A DNA stretch of 64,000 nucleotides from Costus lasius (GCA_027563935.2 CM050453.2:83984665-84048664); one strand, 5' to 3'. Positions 10,526 to 21,101 are shown, numbered from the stretch's first letter. Program-made: numbers and translations. Notes: a model not told the origin generated them from the sequence alone.

Positions 10526-13500
10526 AAGTTTCTCCAGCCTTTCTTGAATAATAGAACAACAAGTACACTCCATAAGCCCAATAGAAATCCAAGTGTTATA
10601 CAAAGATATTCCGCAAGCATTTGCAAAGAATCTTCGTGCTCTTCATCTATTGTAGTATAATTTCCATGACCCAAGCAACTCTTGTTAATTAGAGCTCCAC
10701 ATAGATGTACATTGCCTTCATAAATTGATGGATCTTGTAATGTCTGAAGTTGATACCCTTGAGGAATCATACCTGACAAATTGTTATATGATAAATTTAA
10801 ATGAATCAAAGAGTTTAATGCCGACAAGCCTTGGGGAATAGCTCCTGATAGTATATTGTGTGACAAGTCTAGAGTTTCCAATGACTTCATTCCACCAATT
10901 GTATTTGGAATATTTCCTTTCAAATAGTTTCTTGAAAGATTTAAAGTTTGAAGATCCTTTAAGAATCTCAATTCTTGAGGGATTTCACCAACTAGACTAT
11001 TATTTGAAAGATCTATACTCTTTACAAAAAAGAGTGTTTTTGAAAAGCTATATTCAGATCCTTTCATTGCTATTGTTATGTTATCACTTTCTTCCATGAA
11101 AATAATGCTTCCCACTAACCGAAATAAGCTTGAACTCATTGTTCTTGATGCAGATATGATGGCACTGAGATTTCCCAAGGAGTGTGGGATTGATCCAATT
11201 AAATTGTTATTAGCAAGGTCGATTATTTGCAGATTGCTCAATTGTCCAATATCTATGGGGATATCACCAGAGAACATATTCGATCGTAGCCGAAGAGCTG
11301 TTAATTTTTGAAAGCTTTGTCCAATCCATGTTGGAATATTTCCAGAGAGTTTGTTGTTGCCAATATCAAGAATATGCAAGTTACTGCATTTTTGTAATGG
11401 GGATGGGATTTCTCCATAAAGCTTATTGTTATTTAAGTGCAATGGTTTTATATTGTTGTATTGTCCGATGGAGCTTGGAATTTTTCCACTTAAATTATTA
11501 TTTTCCAAATGAATAAAACTAAGATTGTTGGGCTCTAGACACTCGCGATGTGGAATTTCTCCAGATATTTGGTTGTGTGATAAATCTAAGACAATTAGAT
11601 TTGTTAAATTGCAAATAGAGGGTGGTATTGGTCCTGAAATTGAGTTTAAAGATAGGTCTACTACCCATAAATTAATAGGAAGTTTAGGAATTGGCCCTTC
11701 AAATAGATTATAATATAGATTTAGAACAATTAAGTTTGTATAATTCTTGAGGGATAATGGTAGAGTACCCGTTATTTTATTATAAGAAAGTTTTATGCCC
11801 ACATATGTAGAAGAAGCCCAAAACCAATGAGGTATTTTCCCTTCAATGCTTGTGTTAGATAAATTTATTTTTATAATAGAGTTATGTGACTTAAGCCACA
11901 TAGGAAATGTGGGTCCCAACTTGAGATTATTTAATGCAATGACTTTTAATTGGAAAGGTGGGACCCAAGTGTGGTCTATCACAATAGAAAGCAAGGAATT
12001 GTGGGACAAGTATAAGTATTGCAAATTGGACAGGTTAGCAAAATGGAGTTCAGAAATAACACCTTGAAGAGAATTATAAGAGAGATCGAGTGTAGTTAGG
12101 TTGAATAGCTTTCCTTTTTGGGTTGGTATATTGCCATTAAGTGAATTTGAATAATGGTGGAATGTTTTTAATCTAGAAAAATTTTCAACTTCAGGAGGTC
12201 TGAAGCCTTCATATGCATTTCCTTGGAGTCTAAGGGTTATTAGACTAGTTAAATTCCCTATTTCAGTAGGTATTGTACGATGAAAACCATAAGAGAGATC
12301 AAGATACGAGAGAGAGGTGAGTTGCCAGAGCCAGCTAGGTAAGGTGGAGTTGAAGTTATTACCACTTAGATCAAGTCTTATAAGAGAGGTGAGGTTGAGA
12401 TGGGAAAGAGAAGATGGAATTTGATTAAGGCTACAATTATACAATCTTAGCTCTCGTAGGGAAGGCAACATGTTCACTGTGGAAAGCCAGTGTGAGAGGC
12501 AGCATTGAAATTCACTAAGCTCATGTCAAGGTAAGTCAAAGAGAGGAAACGCATGAGCCAGTCTAGGCTTTGGTCTCTCAGAACAACTCTCTCATTATAA
12601 GATAGATCAAGATAGCAAAGGCTCAATAAATTCCCAAGCTGAGGAGGAATTGTCCCACAATAGTTGGATGAATGGAGATCAAAATGCCTCAAATTTTTAA
12701 GTGAACCAAAGAATTCTGGAATTTGAGCACCACCAAAATTATTCCCATGTAGATCGAGATAGTGAAGGCTTGATAAATTCTCAAGCTGAGGAAGAATTCT
12801 CCCACTATAGTTGGACGAATGGAGATCAAGATGCCTCAATTTTTGAAATAAACCAAAGAATTCTGGTATTTGAGCACCACCAAAATCATTCAGGTGAAGG
12901 CCAAGATAGTGAAGGCTCGATAAATTCCCAAGCTGGTGTGGAATTGTCCCACTAAAGTTGCATGAATGGAGATCAAGATGCCTTAGTTTTTGTAATGAAC
13001 CAAAAAATGCTAGGATTTGAGCACCACCAAAATCATTACGGTGAAGGTCAAGATAGTGAAGGCTCGATAAATTCCCAAGTTGGTGTGGAATTGTCCCACT
13101 AAAGTTGCACGAATGGAGATCAAGATGCCTCAATTTTTGAAATGACCAAATAAATTCTGGAATTTGAGCATCACCAAAATTATTCCCATGAAGATCAAGA
13201 TAGAGAAGACTTGATAAATTCCCAAGCCGGGAGGAATTCTCCCACCAAAGTTGGATGAATGGAGATCAAGACAGCTTAATTTTTGCAATGAGCCAATAAA
13301 ATTCGGGATTTGAGCACCGCCAAAATTATTGTTGCTAAGATTTAAGCTTTCTAAATGTGTTAAAGAAAGCAAATACGAACTTAGCTTTTCAATCTGTAGA
13401 GCCATATCATCTTCATAAGTGTCTAGATCAGCAAGGTTGAGCTCCACAACATATACGCTAATAGTTGTGGTATCATTGTAGCATAGCACCCCGCTCCAAG

Positions 13501-13718
13501 TGCAGCAGTCATATTGACTATTCCATGATGCCAAGTGGTTTGAGGGATCGTGGATGTTGGATTTGAAGGTGAGGAGGGCATCTCTCTGCGTGCAAGCAAC
13601 CTTGCAGCGTCGTTACTGTCCTTGCTTCCAACAAGTCCACAGTGCCAAGGCATGCGAGGCAGCAAAGCATGAAAAGAGAATAGTAGTAATAGAGGTGTGG
13701 CAGCATAAGCATCTTCAT
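10450..13718 (-). pseudogene. LRR receptor-like protein P1 (Cf/EIX2-type), three frame breaks
   Basis: RLPs are plasma-membrane receptors that bind ligands outside the cell and signal through partner kinases such as SOBIR1 in known family members. The ATG at 13718 opens a signal peptide (MKMLMLPH...LFMLCCLACLG). The LRRNT-type cap follows (LLTFKSNI..., DCCTW), then about 25-30 LRRs, an island loop (VAMKG/ITIAMKGSEYSFSK, near 11050), terminal LRRs, a membrane helix with GFLLG (about 10535-10600) and a short basic tail (KKGWRNF). There is no kinase domain. The frame breaks three times compared with P2 and the LRR pattern: loss of 2 bp near 13590, loss of 1 bp near 13232, and gain of 2 bp near 12495. 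The 675-codon stretch 12477-10450 is open. It is either a recent pseudogene or an intact gene hit by sequencing errors. Confidence 0.85.
12474..13133 (-). repeat. Array of 49-residue double-LRR modules in P1
   Basis: About four tandem 147-bp units encode LRHLDLHSCNFSGTIPHQLG-type plus NDFGGAQI-type LRR pairs. The units are very similar to each other, which indicates recent amplification. The same module is repeated in P2. Confidence 0.85.
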
Positions 13719-13940
13719 TCTTGTTATGTTTTGTGAATGGAATATTGCAGCGAGTCTCTCTCTAATCTGTATATATAGATTGAGTAAACCAATGAGAGTG
13801 CAGGTAATTGTTAGGTGGCTGCTATGTTAGGTGTGGCAGCATAAGCATCTTCATTCTTCTTTTGTTCGGTCTCTCTTAATCTCTATACATAGATTGAGTA
13901 AACCAATGAGATTGCAAGTTATTGTTAGGTGGCTGCTATG
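13695..13940 (-). repeat. Tandem duplication of the P1 start and proximal promoter
   Basis: The stretch from GTGTGGCAGCATAAGCATCT to GTTAGGTGGCTGCTATG occurs at 13695-13830 and 13831-13940 (period 136 bp). Each copy contains the codons for MKMLMLPH, a TATA-like stretch and an inverted CCAAT motif. The upstream copy's coding piece runs into a stop after a few codons, so only the proximal copy can serve the gene. Confidence 0.8.
13769..13778 (-). promoter_or_regulatory. Putative TATA box of P1
   Basis: The minus strand reads CTATATATAC about 50-60 bp upstream of the P1 ATG. The matching promoter of P2 has CTATATATATAG at 41054-41065. Confidence 0.5.
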
Positions 13941-14547
13941 CGTTCTCCACCTTTTATATAAAATAGAGGATGACATGACATCAATATTGGTCAAGCTCTT
14001 TTTATCATCAAGTGGATGGTGACTCCACGATTCTTAATCACATGAGAAAGAAAATCTTTGATACGATTTGCTATTATTGCAATGATATTTTAATAAATTA
14101 TACAGTTTGTGCTTTGAGGAGTTAATAAACATATTCATAATTATAGATTTATTTATACAAATATTCAAAAAAAACTATCCATAGGTGCGAGGTGAGTGCA
14201 TGTTGGCCCACCCACTCTTGTCGTCAACAAGTCAATGTCCAACAAAGATGATAATATATTTTATGATTATGATTATAACATTCAAAGCATTCTCTTCATC
14301 GGTAGTTCCATCAACTATTACTCGCCCTTCTACAGTTCAATCAACTACTGCTACCACGGTTGGGATTAAATCCCGCCTCCATTAATTGCCTCTATTTCTT
14401 ACTTGTTTATTTTTTTTAAAAAAAAACTACCACTACTAGTAAGTTGATCAACTACGACAATACAAGTTTATTACTTAAAGAATGATATGATTTGGCATAG
14501 TTCTAAATGTTTTGTGCCTAGCATGGCATGATTTGGAATAGGCCATG
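13941..14547. other. Upstream flank of P1 and insertion target
   Basis: I see no gene here. The first half matches upstream flanks of P2 (about 41130-41260) and P3 (about 43360-43640), including the AATCACATGAGAAA motif and CCACTCTTGTCGTCAA. The last ~40 bp (TAGCATGGCATGATTTGG...) continue directly at 19467 (CATGACACGGG) once the inserted LTR elements are removed. Confidence 0.6.
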
Positions 14548-14552
14548 CTTAG
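14548..14552. other. Target duplication CTTAG, first copy
   Basis: CTTAG precedes the LTR start TGTGATACCC. Further copies lie at 18104-18108 and 19462-19466. Confidence 0.85.
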
Positions 14553-15284
14553 TGTGATACCCAAAAGTCCCATGGATCAAGCCGGGCTGGCAACCGGCCC
14601 AAGCCTGCATCCAAAATAATTCGGCGAAGCCGAATTCGTCCGCACACGCGAAGCGGACGCAGCTCGCAGCGTCCTCGTGGAAAACAGCAGACGGGTGCGG
14701 CAGAGTGGGGACGCGAGCGAATGAAGCAGGGGCTTCAGTATCTTTGGCAAAGCGGACGAAGCCTCGTTCGACATTGAGAGCGGCAGCTTCGGACACGGAG
14801 ATCGCAGGCGGCGATTTCCGGATTCATCAGAGACTTCTCGGGTGCAGACGTTGGAGACATGGACGAGGGAGGTCTTCGCAGCAGATGCGGCGACGAAGTC
14901 GTCCCGCGAGGATCGGACGCGAGACGAGCAGTCGCAGCGAGTTCGGCGGACATAGACGCGGAGCGGCGTCTTCCTCCTTGACCACAGGCTCCCCGCCAGA
15001 CGCGGCGGCGTGCGAGGGTTTCGGAGCTGTAGACGCAGCTTTGTCGGACGATTCGGGCGAGGAGGCTCGATTTGGAAAAGAGGAGGCAAGTCCAGCGGCA
15101 GAGGCGAGCGACGCCTCTGCCCTATAAAACTTCTAGCGAGGAGGAGATTAGGGAGAGAGGCATGCGAGCGAGACTAGGAGAAAAACTCAGGGAGAGAGCT
15201 TTGAGAGAGAGTTAGAGATCAGCGAGCGTCGAGAGCTTGTAGTCGGCGGCGGGAGTTGCCGCCGACGTGAGGAGCGAGAGCTAG
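14553..15284 (+). repeat. 5' LTR, 3'-truncated
   Basis: It is colinear with 16931-17662, starting TGTGATACCCAAAAGTCCCA. Identity ends after GAGCGAGAGCTAG, and gag coding sequence follows at once. A TATA box lies at 15123-15128. Confidence 0.88.
15123..15128 (+). promoter_or_regulatory. LTR TATA box
   Basis: TATAAA follows a GC-rich region (GCCTCTGCCCTATAAAAC). It is conserved in the 3' LTR at 17501-17506. Confidence 0.65.
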
Positions 15285-16499
15285 TGCAGTTGTTCCCCAA
15301 GTGGAGAATTTACAGCGCACGGTGGAGCAACAAAGGTTACAAATTATTGCCCTCCAGCAAGCCTTGGCGGAAATGGCTACACTCCGACAAAGTTTGGGAG
15401 AGATGACTGCGCTACAAGAGCAGGTAGCAGGGCAAGTAGTGGCGCAACAGCAGATGCCGACTGAAATAGTTGTGCTGCGCGTGGCATTGGCAGCGCAGGC
15501 ACAAGGAAGAGCGCCAGCGACAACGGCACATACGAAGCAGGCGGCTCCAAAAGTAAAGGTGCGGGTACCTGAACCTTCAACCTTCGGAGGGGCTCGATCA
15601 TCAAAAGAACTGGGTAATTTCATCTGGGACATAGAACAATTCTTTGTCACCAATCATGTCCCAAATGGCGAGAAAGTGCAGGTGTGCACCGCGTACCTTA
15701 CTGACGACGCCAAACTTTGGTGGCGTACCAAAGTTGATTTGATGTCAGAAGCCCTGAGATGGACCTGAGACATGTTCCGAGAGGAACTACAGCGGCAGTT
15801 TCTTCCCAGAAACTCAGTGTACCAGGCACGAGATGTAGTGGATCGGCTCCGACATACAGGTCCGATTCAGGAGTATGTCCGAGCCTATTCAGCACTGATG
15901 TTGCAGATTCTAGATATGGCGGAGGCGGATCAGAAGCATACCTTCCTTCGTCATCTTCAACCGTGGGCTGAAGCAGAAGTCCGGCGGCATGCACCGCAAG
16001 ACTGGAGAGAGGCCGCAGCGGTGGCCGAGTCCTTGGTGGACATGCGCACTTCAGGATCGACTTCAACGAGAATATCAAGGTCGCCTTCGAAGCGTTGCTC
16101 TCCAGCAAGGGCAGAGCACCAGAAAGGGAGAGATCCTTTCCCCAGCGAGGTAGTGGCCAGCCGACACGACAGGAGCAGAACCGATCTGCAGATAGGGCGC
16201 AGGAACAACCGAGACTGATGAAATACTTTTTGTGCAAAGGCCCACATCGGATGTACGAATGTCCGAACCGACAGCGGATTTCGGCAATTGCAACTATCGT
16301 AGAGCGAGAGTTGGCTGAGAAGAAAGGAGACGAGGGTGACCCTGTGGTGACATGCATTGGTGGAATGACCCTGAATGCAATCACGGCAGTGTCAGCCTCG
16401 GGTGAAGTAGGATTAATATATGTTCCGATGCAGATCAATGGAGTTGAGGTGGAGGCGATGGTCGACACCGGCGCGACTCACCTATTTGTATCGGAATGA
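15285..16499 (+). pseudogene. Gag plus protease start of the TR-GAG element
   Basis: The frame begins inside Gag because the deletion removed its start. A glutamine-rich, heptad-like N-terminal stretch (ENLQRTVEQQRLQIIALQQALAEM, read in parts) suggests a coiled coil. The capsid core follows (VRVPEPSTFGGARSSKELG, YLTDDAKLWW). A TGA at 15766-15768 replaces the Trp expected before DMFREELQRQF. The frame then shifts near 16100-16200 to a single zinc-knuckle-like motif (YFLCKGPHRMYECP) whose first Cys ligand is missing or changed. The end holds the retropepsin motif AMVDTGATHLFVSE and a TGA at 16497-16499. Confidence 0.85.
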
Positions 16500-16916
16500 A
16501 TGGTTGCACAACTTGGCTTGCGCACTTCATCGACGACGACTCGGATGAAGACTGTCAATGCCACAGAGCAACCGATGGTGGCTGTTTCTTATGATGTTCC
16601 AGTGGAGCTGGGAGACTGGACGGGACGACACCACGTCCGAGTAGCAAAGATAGACGATTACGACGTCGTCCTTGGGATCGAACTGCTTCGACGAGCGAAG
16701 GTTTCGATCATTCCACACTTGGAAGAAGTCCAAGTGCTTCAGGAGGGAGCATCAGGGTGGATCTCTAGTGTTCAGCGAGGTAATTCGACGACCTCAACTG
16801 CGAGAGCACGGGGAACACATAGAGCGATGGAGCCTGCACGAGCACGAGATGCTCATGTCGCAGCGATAGTGGCGACAGAGATGCCCGTAACAGACATCGA
16901 GGGCGATGTCCAGGTT
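16500..16916 (+). pseudogene. Protease C-terminal half of the TR-GAG element
   Basis: It continues in the same frame as the DTGATHLF motif after one stop. VELGDWTGRHHVRVAKIDDYDVVLGIELL-like sequence matches the end of a retropepsin, including the conserved DVVLGIELLRRAKV region. A low-complexity tail (about 120 residues) runs to the polypurine tract. No RT domain follows. Confidence 0.8.
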
Positions 16917-16929
16917 GGGCGGGGGAGAA
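16917..16929 (+). other. Polypurine tract of the TR-GAG element
   Basis: GGGCGGGGGAGAA lies one base before the 3' LTR start TGTGATACCC. Confidence 0.8.
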
Positions 16930-16930
16930 T

Positions 16931-18103
16931 TGTGATACCCAAAAGTCCCATGGATCAAGCCGGGCTAGCAACCGGCCCAAGCCTGCATCCAAAATAATTC
17001 GGCGAAGTCGAATTCGTCCGTACACGCGAAGCAGACGCAGCTCGCAGCGTCCTCGTGGAAAACAGCAGACGGGTGCGGCAGAGTGGGGACGCGAGCGAAT
17101 GAAGCGGGGGCTTCGGTATCTTTGGCAAAGCGGACGAAGCCTCGTCCGACATTGAGAGCGGCAGCTTTGGACACGGAGATCGCAGGCGGCGATTTCCGGA
17201 TTCATCGGAGACTTCTCGGGCGCGGACGTTGGAGACACGGACGAGGGAGGTCTTCGCAGCAGATGCGGCGACGGAGTCGTCCCGCGAGGATCGGACGCGA
17301 GACGAGCAGTCGTAGCGAGTTCGGAAGACATAGACGCGGAGCGGCGTCTTCCTCCTGGACCACAGGCTCCCCGCCAGACGCGGCGGCGTGCGAGGGTTTC
17401 GGAGCTGTAGACGCGGCTTTGTCGGACGATTCGGGCGAGGAGGCTCGATTTGGAAAAGAGGAGGCGAGTCCAGCGGCAGAGGCGAGTGACGCCTCTGCCC
17501 TATAAAACTTCCAGAAAGGAGGAGATTAGGGAGAGAGGCCTGCGAGCGAGTCTAGGAGAAAAACTCAGGGAGAGAGCTTTGAGAGAGAGTTAGAGATCGA
17601 CGAGTGTCGAGAGCTTGTGGTCGACGGCGGGAGTTGCCGCCGACGTGAGGAGCGAGAGCTAGAGGAATAAGGGTTTTTGTACTCATCTTCGAGAGGAAAT
17701 AAAGGGAGTTTTTCCCCTAAGCTTCTGTGTGTTCCTTTCCCTCTCCGGCGACCTTGTTCCCCATCGTCGAAGGCGATCCATCAGGCGACGCTTTCAGGCG
17801 ACGACAACTAGGGCTGAGGAAGGAGGAGAGGCCCTTCTTCCTGCCAGCACGCCTGACCTTCCTCCACCTCTCCTTCTCCGGCGCCGGCGTCGAACGCAGG
17901 CGGGCGGTTGACGCAGAAGCAGCGAACGCTGCACAGAGACGAAGAACGCGTCGAGCGTTCGAATCGAGGTGCAACAATTTGATTTTGACTCAGTCAAAAT
18001 CAATTCGGGTGAAATTTGGAATCGGTGAACGAGATTTGGTTTCGGCGCTGGATTTGAGGAAAATCCGGGTGACGTGGACGGAAGGGCGAAAAGGGGTGTG
18101 ACA
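16931..18103 (+). repeat. 3' LTR of the TR-GAG element (1173 bp, complete)
   Basis: It runs from TGTGATACCC to GGGTGTGACA and is followed by CTTAG. TATAAA is at 17501-17506, and a palindrome (ATTTTGACT-C-AGTCAAAAT) is at 17982-18000. It is GC- and CpG-rich, which gives long open frames in several directions that I do not regard as genes. Confidence 0.9.
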
Positions 18104-18108
18104 CTTAG
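18104..18108. other. Target duplication CTTAG shared by two insertions
   Basis: This pentamer ends the TR-GAG insertion and begins the solo LTR insertion. Confidence 0.85.
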
Positions 18109-19461
18109 TGTCAGGCCCGGAATTTCCGGTTCGGCCCAACCAAGCCCAAGCCCACACAGAGACCCAATTCGGGGTCAAAATCGGGTCAACACCCGATTGA
18201 AGGGAAGCAAACCACGCATTGCAGCGTGCGAACGCGAAGCTCGGACGCGAGCCACGCGAGCTCACCACCGCGTGCGACGGAAGCGGACGGGAGCGGCGCG
18301 GGCGGCGTCGAGCAGAGGAGATGGAGGCGGACGGCGTCGTCTTCTCCGGACGGAGGACGCGGGCTCGCCGAGAAAGGCGGACGATAGCGGCGCTCGGCGC
18401 AGCTCGCAACGGAGTCGACTCCTCCGCAAGCTTCGGACGCGGAGCGGAGAAGAAGGAGGCTTCGCACGAGAACTTCGGCGACATCCGCGAGCTTCGGTCG
18501 ACGCGAGCGAAGGAAGGCGAACGACTCGCGACATTCTCCAGCGGCTGGGCGAGTTCGGCGGGTTTCTCGGAGCGGACGAAGCAGCCAAAGGGGAGCTCCT
18601 TCCCTATAAAACCCAACGAGGTGGACGGAGCTCGGGGTGCGCGGAGGCGACACCACGAGGAGGAGCGCGCGACGGAAAGCGGCTCCTTCCCGGCGGGTCG
18701 GGGAGGACGCCCCTCCAGGGCGAAAGCCTTTACCAAGTGGTGAGCTTGAGAGAGAGCCGGCGACGGTGAGCGTCGAGGCGAGGAGACGGTGAGCGATATG
18801 TAACCGGTGATGACCGGCGAGGGAGGGGAAGAGGGCGCCGACGAGGTCGGTTCAGAGATTGTAATCCTTTACCGGAATAAAGCGTCATTCTTCCACGTAT
18901 CCCTCTTCCCTGCTTCTGAACTCCGGCAGCGGCGGCTGCCAGATCGGCGACGAGTGGCCGGAGGCGAGATCGCGAGCGCGGCGGCGCTCGGCAGAAACAA
19001 CGACGCGGCGGCGTCGTGCGTCGCGGGGAAGAAGACGACCCGCGCTTCGAGGCGGGTCAATGTAGCAGCGGTCAACAGGTTCAGAACGAAATCGATTTCG
19101 GGGCTGACGTCGGCGTGACGTCAGCGAGGCAAATTCACGAGCGCGATTTCGATTTCGCGCGGGCGACGTCTGGTGACGTCAGCAACGGCAGCAATTCGGC
19201 AGCGACGACGTTAATTTTGACTTTGGTCAAAATTAGAAGTTAAGGTATTTTGATTTCCTGATTTGGGAATTAGGGTTAGGGTTTTCCAATCCTTTCCTTG
19301 AGAGAATTGTAATTTGGGGGAAGAAAAAATTATCCGGGGAGATTAGGGTTTCTAATTTCGGGTCGGAAACCCTAGGGAGAGTTACGTTCCGGTGTTCCGC
19401 CGGACGGCTCTGAGACAACGGATAAGCGTTGTTTTTAGGCCGTTCCGACCGGGGCGTGACA
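18109..19461 (+). repeat. Solo LTR (1353 bp), TGTCAGGCCC...GGCGTGACA
   Basis: It is bounded by CTTAG on both sides (18104-18108, 19462-19466) and has TG...CA ends. TATAAA lies at 18605-18610. A 10-bp perfect inverted repeat with a TTTG loop is at 19212-19235. No internal region follows, so it is a solo LTR formed by LTR-LTR recombination. It is CpG-rich and shares terminal style with 9403-10074 and 16931-18103. The frames of 150-250 residues inside it overlap on both strands and show no family motifs. Confidence 0.85.
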
Positions 19462-19466
19462 CTTAG
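19462..19466. other. Target duplication CTTAG, third copy
   Basis: It closes the solo LTR. Joining 14547 to the sequence after 19466 through one CTTAG gives GGCCATG-CTTAG-CATGACAC, a plausible empty site. Confidence 0.85.
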
Positions 19467-19549
19467 CATGACACGGGAAGATTTTTCCTCGGCCCAGCAT
19501 AGAATGCAGCACGACTAGGGCATGATTTTTTTTTATTTCTCATTACATA

Positions 19550-19986
19550 GCATGCATGATGTATAATACTTAAGAATAATGTCTAGAACTTAAAAACAAT
19601 ATAACCATTAACCACCAATTTTAGTGCACCTAATTAATGGTAAGGTGCTATTAGAACACTAAAAAATTAATATTAATATTTTATTAATGCTTAGGTCTTA
19701 TCAACTTTTACAAGGTATTTTATAGTATTTATAGTATTTATAAATCTATTAGAATGCATTAACAAGATATTTATAGTATTTATAAGATGTTTTCAACTTT
19801 TACAAGGTATTTTAAAAATATATTTTTAGTGTTAAAATCTTTTCAGTGAGGCTAAAAATGATACCAATAAGCCAAATATGATTTAAGAGAAAACAATAAA
19901 AAAAATAATTATAGATATTTTAATCATGTAACACTTCTATGGTATTCTCACTGAGTGTCAAATTTTGCATTATGTAACAATAAAAT
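19550..19986. repeat. Recurring AT-rich block, partial copy R1
   Basis: It shares with 35860-35960, 41650-41770 and 51470-51600 the pattern 'acaatat...attaacaac..ttttagtgc...ctaatggtaaggtgctttta', and later TTTTAATCATGTAACACTT (also near 32990, 36670 and 52460). It ends where a 29-bp piece of unrelated sequence begins (19987). Confidence 0.6.
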
Positions 19987-20015
19987 GATTCCAGCGCCAG
20001 GGCAGAGTTCGCCCA
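19987..20015. repeat. 29-bp sequence identical to 21562-21590
   Basis: GATTCCAGCGCCAGGGCAGA and the following nine bases match exactly at the two sites, 1.6 kb apart in the same orientation. The second site sits in GC-rich sequence, while this one sits in AT-rich sequence and looks like an insertion. Confidence 0.85.
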
Positions 20016-20360
20016 CCAGGCGTGACAGAATTTGTGCTGTCAAAATTGTTACATTGAGAAATGTATTATGACCATTTTCAAATTCACCTTAAATTATTAA
20101 GGCCTTTTTGTTTAATGGGTTCTGGCTTCCAATCAGCGCAAGCGCTCATTGTTAATTACCCCTAAAATTAGGGAACCTTTGATTAAGGGATCTATAATAC
20201 ACAACAAAATAAGAGAGACAGAGTCAAATGATATCATTCATAAATTTGATTTGATGTGATACATGGTTTGAAATGATAAGAGAAAAAGAGTTTTCATCAG
20301 TATGGGCAATTTGTGTTCGTCAAACTTTGGTCTTGTGACGGCGTATTGGGTAATACCCGG
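20016..20360. other. Unassigned sequence
   Basis: I see no gene or repeat that I recognise. Confidence 0.4.
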
Positions 20361-20455
20361 CCTAGGCAGCACAATGTTATATCGAGGAGCTACGCCCCGA
20401 TGGTAAACATCGACGTACGCACCTCCCAAACAATATCCCGTTGTAATGCATTAAG
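20361..20455. repeat. Left flanking direct repeat of the minisatellite
   Basis: CCTAGGC...GAGGAGCTACGCCCCGA...CCTCCCAAACA...TGCATTA is repeated at 21102-21197 in the same orientation with about 75-80 percent identity. The pair frames the minisatellite. Confidence 0.75.
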
Positions 20456-20484
20456 ACATGTTGGATATTAGGTTTGAAAGATCA

Positions 20485-21093
20485 CCCGGCCTTGGCAGCG
20501 TGTTGGATGACTTGAATTTGGGGGAAATTACCCGGCCTCGTGGCTTGCTGGATAATTAGAATTTGAGAGATTGTCCGGCCTTGCGGCATGTTGGATGACT
20601 TGAATTTGAGGGAAATTACCCAGCCTCGCAGCGTGTTGAGTAATTTAATTTGGAGGAAAATTGCTCGGCCTCATGGCGTGTTGAGTAATTTGGGTTTGGG
20701 AATTACCCGGCCTTGCAGCGTGTTAGATAATTTGACTTGGAATTTTATCCGGCCTTGCGGCGTGGTGGATAATTTGATTTGAAAATTTCTCCGGCCTCGC
20801 GGTGTGTTGGATAATTTGATTTTGAGGGAATTTATCCGGCCTTGTAGCGTGTTGGATAATTGAATTTGAGAATTTACCCGGCCTTGCGACATGTTGGGTA
20901 ATATAATTTGAAATTTTATTCGGCTTCGTGGCGTGTTGGATAATTTGATTTTGAGGGAATTTATCCGGCCTTGCAGTGTGTTGGATAATTTTAATTTTGG
21001 AAATTTTTATCCGGCCCCGCGGTGTGTTGGATAATTTGATTTGAAAATTTATACGGCCTTGTGGCGTGGTGGATAATTTGATTTGAAAATTTA
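20485..21093. repeat. Minisatellite, about 14 units of ~43 bp
   Basis: Each unit has a CCGGCCTTGCGGCGTGTTGG-type core followed by ATAATTTGATTTGA and a short spacer. Unit starts are near 20487, 20531, 20576, 20618, 20664, 20706, 20748, 20791, 20835, 20876, 20918, 20963, 21009 and 21051. Lengths vary from 41 to 46 bp. Open frames on both strands follow from the repeat and show no known domain. Confidence 0.9.
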
Positions 21094-21101
21094 TCCCTTT
21101 G

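Larger units (their letters stand above)
14553..18103 (+). mobile_element. LTR retrotransposon with gag and protease only (TR-GAG type)
   Basis: The element has two LTRs (14553-15284, truncated; 16931-18103, complete), an internal gag plus protease region (15285-16916), a polypurine tract and a CTTAG target duplication on both sides. There is no reverse transcriptase, RNase H or integrase: the protease is followed directly by the polypurine tract. Plant elements of this design have been described as TR-GAG and depend on enzymes of autonomous relatives. The 5' LTR lacks its last 441 bp together with the primer site and gag start, so this copy is also deleted. Confidence 0.82.

Noticed and set aside
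10450..13718. Receptor kinase rather than receptor-like protein
   Set aside because: After the membrane helix only a short basic tail follows; no kinase motif is present downstream in any frame.
17990..18769. Frames of 156-248 codons on both strands in the solo LTR
   Set aside because: They overlap in several frames within a GC- and CpG-rich LTR, show no protein family motif, and are explained by scarcity of stop codons in GC-rich DNA.
20588..20892. Frames with 14-residue periodicity on both strands
   Set aside because: They follow from the 43-bp minisatellite; both strands are equally open.
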